Source: Pseudomonadota bacterium
Lineage (GTDB): Bacteria > Pseudomonadota > Gammaproteobacteria > Burkholderiales > Gallionellaceae
Assembly (NCBI GenBank): GCA_021783995.1
Contig: JAJXTH010000006.1
Span: forward strand, 1-64,000
Reading direction: 5' to 3'
Length of the DNA stretch: 64,000 nucleotides
Of this stretch, positions 58,859-64,000 are shown piece after piece. The position numbers and the translations under genes were made by a program. How positions within the stretch are numbered: position 1 is the stretch's first letter; each line of letters starts with the position of its first letter. The notes beneath the pieces were generated by a model. The model was not told the DNA's origin, made no database searches, and saw only the letters and a program-made list of their open reading frames with translations.

Positions 58859-59778
58859 GCCTGCAAGGCCTTGGGCAGGGGGAAGGTGACGTTCTCGGTG
58901 ATGCCTGCAAGTTCGGTGATATGTGCGGCACCGAATTCCTGCAGTCTCGCGATCACGCCCTGCACTAGCACTTCGGGAGCGGATGCGCCGGCCGTCACGC
59001 CTACCATGCGCTTTCGCGTGAACCATGCAGGATCCAGCCCGTTTGCATCGTCCACGAGATAAGCGGGGATGCCTACGTTTGCGGCGACTTCTCGCAGCCG
59101 GTTGGAATTGGAACTGTTCGGGGAACCCACGACGACGACCGCATCGCATTGCTTGACCAAGAGTTTCACCGCGTCCTGACGGTTCTGTGTCGCATAGCAG
59201 ATGTCGTCCTTCTTGGGCCCGGTGATGAAGGGAAAACGGTTTTTCAGTGCGGCGATGATGTTGCTTGCGTCGTCCATGGACAGCGTGGTCTGCGTGACAT
59301 AGGACAGATTTTTTTCATCATTTACCTTGAGATTCGCCACCTGCTCGGGAGATTCAACCAGATACATGCCCGAGTCTGCCTGTCCCATCGTGCCTTCCAC
59401 TTCAGGATGGCCCTTGTGGCCTATCATGATGATCTCCTTTTCCTGCTTGCGCAGGCGGGAAACCTCGATGTGCACCTTGGTGACCAGCGGGCAGGTTGCA
59501 TCGAATACGGTGAGGCCGCGGGTCTGGGCTTCGGCGCGAACGGCCTGGGATACGCCGTGTGCGCTGAAGATCAGGATGCTGCCCGAAGGTACTTCATTCA
59601 GGTCCTCGATGAAAATCGCCCCTTTGCTGCGCAGGCCGTCCACCACGAACTTGTTGTGCACGACTTCATGCCGCACATAGATGGGCGCGCCGTGCAGTTC
59701 CAGTGCGCGTTCGACGATTTCGATCGCCCGGTCCACGCCGGCACAAAATCCGCGCGGATTAGCTAACAGCAGATCCAT
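58855..59778 (-). CDS. ispH: 4-hydroxy-3-methylbut-2-enyl diphosphate reductase
   Basis: This 307-residue [4Fe-4S] enzyme is the last step of the MEP pathway, making IPP and DMAPP. Cluster cysteines are in [13 protein letters not shown] (Cys12), [12 protein letters not shown] (about 95) and [14 protein letters not shown] with [11 protein letters not shown] (about 190). Active-site His residues lie in RHEVVHNKF and [11 protein letters not shown]. It overlaps lspA by 20 nt and thiO by 4 nt. Confidence 0.96.
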   Translation of the reverse strand: MDLLLANPRGFCAGVDRAIEIVERALELHGAPIYVRHEVVHNKFVVDGLRSKGAIFIEDLNEVPSGSILIFSAHGVSQAVRAEAQTRGLTVFDATCPLVTKVHIEVSRLRKQEKEIIMIGHKGHPEVEGTMGQADSGMYLVESPEQVANLKVNDEKNLSYVTQTTLSMDDASNIIAALKNRFPFITGPKKDDICYATQNRQDAVKLLVKQCDAVVVVGSPNSSNSNRLREVAANVGIPAYLVDDANGLDPAWFTRKRMVGVTAGASAPEVLVQGVIARLQEFGAAHITELAGITENVTFPLPKALQA

Positions 59779-60235
59779 GTTTTTTCTCCATGAGGCTTTG
59801 CCAGATCAAGAAGCCTGCGCCGCAAGTGATCGCGGAATCGGCAAGATTGAAGGCGGGAAAATAGTGTTCGTTCCAGTGGAACAGCAGAAAATCGATCACA
59901 TAGCCGTAGTTGATACGGTCTATCAGGTTGCCCAAAGCGCCGCCCAGGATCAGGGAGAGCGCAAAGGGGAAAAGAATTTCGTTCGCGTGTTTCTTCAACA
60001 GCCATGTGATGGAAGCCGAGGCGATGATCGCTATCAAAGTGAAAAGCCAGCGCTGCATGCCGCCCGCATCGCTTAAGAAACTGAATGCGGCGCCTGTGTT
60101 GTGCATCAGAGTGAGATCAAACACGCTGAAGATCCTCACGTCTTCCTGGTTGGCAAAATGGCTGACGATCCAAAATTTGCTGATCTGATCGAGCAAGATG
60201 ACCAATGCGGAAAGCGAGAGCCAGCGGCTAAGCAT
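59759..60235 (-). CDS. lspA: Lipoprotein signal peptidase
   Basis: This 158-residue aspartyl protease of the inner membrane removes lipoprotein signal peptides. The conserved segments are [41 protein letters not shown] with the first catalytic Asp, and FNLADSAI with the second. Four helices are predicted. I start at ATG 60235 (8-nt overlap with ileS); a longer form from 60259 adds eight residues. Confidence 0.94.
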   Translation of the reverse strand: MLSRWLSLSALVILLDQISKFWIVSHFANQEDVRIFSVFDLTLMHNTGAAFSFLSDAGGMQRWLFTLIAIIASASITWLLKKHANEILFPFALSLILGGALGNLIDRINYGYVIDFLLFHWNEHYFPAFNLADSAITCGAGFLIWQSLMEKKHGSAVS

Positions 60236-63074
60236 AGCTTCTATCCTCGCCTTCGCCATACAAATTGCTCACGCAGCGTCCGCACAGGGTGGGGTGTGCT
60301 GCCTCTATGCCGACATCCCCGCGGTAATGCCAGCAGCGCTCGCATTTTTCATGAAGGCTGGCGGATACATCCACCCTGGATTCTTCCTTGGCAAGATGGA
60401 CGTTTGCGCGTGAAGTGATGAACACGAAGCGCAGATCGTCCCCCAGGCTTGCGAGTATCTCGTAGTCATAAGCCGATGCAAATACATCCACTTCGGCTGC
60501 GAGCGCCGAGCCGATAAGACCTGCCGAACGCGCTTCCTCGAGCTGCTTGTTGACGCGGTTGCGCCAGGTCTCTATGGTTTGCCAGGCGTTGATGCCGGAT
60601 TCAGACATGTTCGATTCGGGCAATGCATGCCACAGTCCTTCGAACACGCTCTCTTCATCCTTGCCGTTCAGGATTGCCCAGGCTTCTTCTCCGGTAAAGC
60701 TCAGGATGGGCGAGATCAGCCGGGTCAGCGCATGCGTTATGTGATAAAGCGCATTCTGGGCGGAGCGGCGCGCGCGCGAATTCTCGCCTGCCGTATAGAG
60801 GCGGTCCTTCAGGATGTCCAGATAGAAGCTGCCCAGGGTTTCGGAGCAATAGCCCATCAGCTTTTGCACCGCAAGATGGAATTCATAGCTCTCGTAATCC
60901 TTGCACACTTCGTCTTGCAGTTTTCGGGTCAGATGGAGCGCATAGCGATCTAGCGTCAGCCACTGGTCGACAGGCAATGCATCGCGTTTCATGTCGAAGT
61001 CGGAGATGTTGGCGAGCAGGAATTTCAGCGTGTTGCGGATGCGCCGATAGCTTTCCACCACGCGCTTCAAGATCTCGTCGGAGATCGTGAGTTCGCCCGA
61101 GTAATCTGTTGATGCTGTCCATAGGCGCAGGATGTCGGCGCCCAGGGTGTCGAAGATCTTTTGCGGGGCGATCACGTTGCCTTTGGATTTCGACATCTTG
61201 TGGCCGCTGCCATCGACCACGAAGCCGTGCGTCAGGAGCGCGTCATAGGGTGCGCGACCGTTGATTGCGCATCCGGTGAGCAGGGATGACTGGAACCAGC
61301 CGCGATGCTGGTCGGACCCTTCCAGATACAGGTCCGCAGGAGATCTTAGCTTTTCTCTTCTTGCAAGCACAGACGCGTGGGTCGTGCCCGAGTCGAACCA
61401 TACATCCAGTGTGTGCGTGAGCTTCTTGTATTGATCCGCATCGTTACCCAGAAGTTCTGCCGGGTCCAGGCTGAACCAAGCTTCGATGCCTTGCTGTTCA
61501 ACGCGCAAAGCCACTTTTTCGAGCAGCATTTTCGTGTCGGGATGCAATTCTCCGGTTTCCTTGTGCACGAAAAAAGGCATGGGCACGCCCCAGTTGCGCT
61601 GACGCGACACGCACCAATCGGGTCGGTTCCTGATCATCGCCTCAAGGCGTGCACGGCCCCATGATGGATAGAACGCTGTTTCGTCCACGGCCCTGTTGGC
61701 AAGATCGCGCAAGGTAATTCCGCCTTGCTCGGCATGACGATTTTCATTCACCAAATTTTCGACGGCGCTATCCTGATCGCCTATCTTCCTGTTCCCCATG
61801 CCGATGAACCATTGGGGAGTGGAGCGAAAGATGATCGGCGTCTTGTGACGCCAGCAATGCGGATAGCTGTGTTGCAATTTGTTCAGGCAAAGCAGATGGC
61901 CATTTTGCTGAAGGACCTGGATGATGATGTCGTTCGCCTTCCAGACGAATACGCCTGCCAATGCGACGTCGCCGACAGGCGGAACAGAGGGCATGAATTT
62001 TCCATCGTCGCCTACCGGGTTGTCGGTCGGAAGATTGTATTTCTGTCCGACGAAATAGTCGTCCAGACCATGCGCCGGTGCGGTGTGCACAAGCCCTGTT
62101 CCAGAATCCTGGGTCACGTGCTCGCCGCAGATGATGGGAACGATGCGATCCTGAAAAGGATGCTGCAGCGGCAGCATCTCGAGCGCCTTCCCCTTGCATG
62201 TTCCGATAGATTCACCCTCGAGCTGGTAGCGCTCAAGGCAGCTTTGCAACAAATCGGAGGCGATCAGAAGAAACCCTTTCTCGGTTCTGACCAGCGTGTA
62301 TTCGAAATCCGGATGTACGCTCACCGCCTGGTTTGCAGGCAATGTCCAGGGCGTGGTCGTCCAGATCACGGCATAGGCCCTTGCGGATCCTGGCAGTGAG
62401 ATGTCGAAGGCGCGGCCAAGGCCGATCATGTCCTTGATCTCGAATGCGACATCGATTGCGCTGGACGTCTTGTTCTCGTATTCGACCTCTGCTTCTGCAA
62501 GTGCAGACTGGCAATCGAGACACCAGTTGACCGGTTTGTAGCCCTGATACAGATAGCCGTGTTCGTGTATCGCACCCAATGCGCGCATGATGTCTGCTTC
62601 GGTCTTGAAGTCCATCGTGAGATAGGGATCTTCCCATTCTCCCAGCACGCCCAGCCGCAAGAAATCCTTTTTCTGGCGATCGATCTGTTCCAGCGCATAG
62701 GCGCGGCAGAGCTCGCGGAATTCCCTTGCAGGAATCGATTTGCCGTGCTTCTTCTCGACCTGCAGTTCGATAGGCAAACCGTGGCAGTCCCATCCGGGGA
62801 CATAGGGGGCATCGAAACTAGAGAGCGTCTTGGATTTGATGATGATGTCCTTGAGGATCTTGTTCACCGCATGGCCGATGTGTATGTCACCGTTGGCATA
62901 GGGCGGGCCGTCGTGCAGGATGAACTTGGGCAATCCCTGCTTGGCTTTGCGTATTTTCTGGTAATGCCGCAATGCGTTCCAACGTTGCAGCATCTGAGGT
63001 TCGCGTTTTGCCATGTCGCCGCGCATCGGAAACGGCGTGTCGGGCAGGTTCAGCGTCTTCTTGTAATCATTCAT
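60228..63074 (-). CDS. ileS: Isoleucyl-tRNA synthetase
   Basis: This 948-residue class I synthetase has the HIGH motif in [18 protein letters not shown] (about 60-77), KMSKS in [12 protein letters not shown] (about 610), an editing domain between them, and a C-terminal zinc knuckle ([11 protein letters not shown], then [11 protein letters not shown]). ATG 63074 is used; a TTG at 63083 would add three residues. It overlaps ribF by 8 nt and lspA by 8 nt, in the classic ribF-ileS-lspA-ispH cluster. Confidence 0.97.
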   Translation of the reverse strand: MNDYKKTLNLPDTPFPMRGDMAKREPQMLQRWNALRHYQKIRKAKQGLPKFILHDGPPYANGDIHIGHAVNKILKDIIIKSKTLSSFDAPYVPGWDCHGLPIELQVEKKHGKSIPAREFRELCRAYALEQIDRQKKDFLRLGVLGEWEDPYLTMDFKTEADIMRALGAIHEHGYLYQGYKPVNWCLDCQSALAEAEVEYENKTSSAIDVAFEIKDMIGLGRAFDISLPGSARAYAVIWTTTPWTLPANQAVSVHPDFEYTLVRTEKGFLLIASDLLQSCLERYQLEGESIGTCKGKALEMLPLQHPFQDRIVPIICGEHVTQDSGTGLVHTAPAHGLDDYFVGQKYNLPTDNPVGDDGKFMPSVPPVGDVALAGVFVWKANDIIIQVLQQNGHLLCLNKLQHSYPHCWRHKTPIIFRSTPQWFIGMGNRKIGDQDSAVENLVNENRHAEQGGITLRDLANRAVDETAFYPSWGRARLEAMIRNRPDWCVSRQRNWGVPMPFFVHKETGELHPDTKMLLEKVALRVEQQGIEAWFSLDPAELLGNDADQYKKLTHTLDVWFDSGTTHASVLARREKLRSPADLYLEGSDQHRGWFQSSLLTGCAINGRAPYDALLTHGFVVDGSGHKMSKSKGNVIAPQKIFDTLGADILRLWTASTDYSGELTISDEILKRVVESYRRIRNTLKFLLANISDFDMKRDALPVDQWLTLDRYALHLTRKLQDEVCKDYESYEFHLAVQKLMGYCSETLGSFYLDILKDRLYTAGENSRARRSAQNALYHITHALTRLISPILSFTGEEAWAILNGKDEESVFEGLWHALPESNMSESGINAWQTIETWRNRVNKQLEEARSAGLIGSALAAEVDVFASAYDYEILASLGDDLRFVFITSRANVHLAKEESRVDVSASLHEKCERCWHYRGDVGIEAAHPTLCGRCVSNLYGEGEDRSYA

Positions 63075-63993
63075 GTTGTTCAAACCATTTCTTTGCGTTT
63101 TTCACATCCGATGCGATTTGCCTGGTCAAGGCAGATACATCGGAAAATTTTTCCTCGTCGCGGAGTTTTTGCAGGAACTCCACGCGCAGATTCTTGCAAT
63201 ATATGTCCTGGCAGAATTCAAACAGGTGCACTTCGAGCACGGGCTTTGCGTCTTGTTTCAGTGTTGGGCGCACGCCCAGGCTCGCCACACCCCGAAGCAC
63301 GCCGTAATCTGTCGCATGCACTTCGACCACGAAGATGCCCGACAAAGGCGGTCTGTTGTGTTTCATCTGCACGTTAGCGGTAGGATAGCCCAACTTTTTT
63401 CCGATGCCATCGCCGTGAACAACGCGGCCGCTGATGCTGTAGTGTCTGCCCAGATATTCGTGTGCGCGGCGCAACTGACCTGCTGCAAGCGCTGCACGCA
63501 CGGCAGTGCTGGAAATGCGTACGTCGTCGTGCTTGATCGTGTGAACCGCCTGAACTTCGAAACCATGCTGCTCTGCGATCTTTTCCATCAGCGCAAAATC
63601 GCCTGCGCGCTTGCTGCCAAAACGGAAGTCGTCACCGATCAGCACATATTTTGCGTGCAGTCTTTCATGCAGCGCGTGTATGAAATAAGCAGCGCTCATC
63701 TGGGAAAACTCGGCATCAAAACGGCAAATATGCACGCGATCTATGCCGAGCAGCGCGAACATTTCGAGTTTTTCGCGAAGGGTAGACAGCCTTGCAGGCG
63801 CATCAAGCGGGGTAAAGAACTCGCGCGGATGCGGCTCGAATATCATCACCGCAGTCTTCAGTGAGCGCGCCTTTGCTGCCACCTTCAGTTCGTCGAGCAG
63901 GGATTGGTGGCCAAGATGCACGCCGTCGAAATTCCCGACGGTGAGCGCAACAGGATCGTGTTCAAGGCAATGGAGTCCGCGTAGTATCTGCAT
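63067..63993 (-). CDS. ribF: Bifunctional riboflavin kinase/FAD synthetase
   Basis: This 308-residue enzyme makes FMN and FAD from riboflavin. The N-terminal adenylyltransferase domain has [17 protein letters not shown] (about 16-32), FEPHPREFF and the SSTAVR loop near 160. The C-terminal flavokinase has [12 protein letters not shown] (about 200) and GIFVVEV. The start ATG is 8 nt from the window edge, so the gene appears complete. It heads the ribF-ileS-lspA-ispH-thiO unit. Confidence 0.95.
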   Translation of the reverse strand: MQILRGLHCLEHDPVALTVGNFDGVHLGHQSLLDELKVAAKARSLKTAVMIFEPHPREFFTPLDAPARLSTLREKLEMFALLGIDRVHICRFDAEFSQMSAAYFIHALHERLHAKYVLIGDDFRFGSKRAGDFALMEKIAEQHGFEVQAVHTIKHDDVRISSTAVRAALAAGQLRRAHEYLGRHYSISGRVVHGDGIGKKLGYPTANVQMKHNRPPLSGIFVVEVHATDYGVLRGVASLGVRPTLKQDAKPVLEVHLFEFCQDIYCKNLRVEFLQKLRDEEKFSDVSALTRQIASDVKNAKKWFEQHE

Positions 63994-64000
63994 AGCGAGC

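Overview
The window reads as a chromosomal stretch of a Betaproteobacterium. The gene orders fmdB-like/DUF502/aspS/nudB, suhB|trmJ/cysE/isc, pilW/rodZ/ispG/hisS/yfgM/bamB/der and ribF/ileS/lspA/ispH are typical of that class. The protein sequences, a cytochrome bd tail at the left edge and a B12-dependent ribonucleotide reductase would fit a microaerophilic member of the Nitrosomonadales, such as a Gallionella/Sideroxydans-like organism, but that placement is inference only. Coding density is very high, many genes overlap by 4 to 8 nt, and TTG starts are used repeatedly. I see no tRNA, rRNA, CRISPR array, intact transposon or prophage.

Layout. 1-2981: end of a cydB-cydX unit, a small coiled-coil protein, the helicase rhlE and a PRMT-like methyltransferase. 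3144-8190: zinc-ribbon protein, DUF502, aspS, an unusual secreted RNase Sa-like ribonuclease with a barstar-type inhibitor, nudB and nadA. 8200-8333: a terminator hairpin and a 23-residue membrane microprotein missed by ordinary length cut-offs. 8500-16435: suhB, trmJ, cysE and a complete isc operon (iscR-S-U-A-hscB-hscA-fdx-iscX), with a structured iscS-iscU spacer. 16477-21842: dsbB, a TonB-like anchored protein, a sulfotransferase remnant, nrdJ and serB. 21846-28737: mfd, a stand-alone S24 domain without its catalytic lysine, then ispD-ispF-tsaB-rimI-udg. 28781-29069: a decayed EAL-domain gene. 29066-37425: lplT, then alr-PilZ-mtnP-apt-mtnA-aldolase, then earP-efp. 37711-44000: a coiled-coil protein, DUF2062, lolD-lolC, an RpfE-like protein, accA and tilS. 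44012-47417 (minus): a Sel1-repeat protein and a CheY/CheC-like/GGEEF signalling cassette. 47600-57802: ndk, rlmN, pilW, rodZ, ispG, hisS, yfgM, bamB, der and an HD-GYP protein. 57809-63993 (minus): ribF, ileS, lspA, ispH and thiO.

How the genes work together. Four MEP isoprenoid enzymes are present (ispD, ispF, ispG, ispH). Envelope assembly is represented by lolDC, bamB, lspA, lplT, rodZ and alr. Cyclic-di-GMP genes recur: a GGEEF synthase, an HD-GYP hydrolase, a YcgR-type PilZ effector and an EAL relic. The most interesting units are the RNase/barstar pair inserted between aspS and nudB, the mtnP-apt-mtnA-class II aldolase operon (a probable methylthioadenosine to DHAP shunt), the CheY-CheC-GGEEF cassette, the 23-residue membrane protein, and a minus-strand-oriented terminator near 35,550 with no obvious gene upstream of it.
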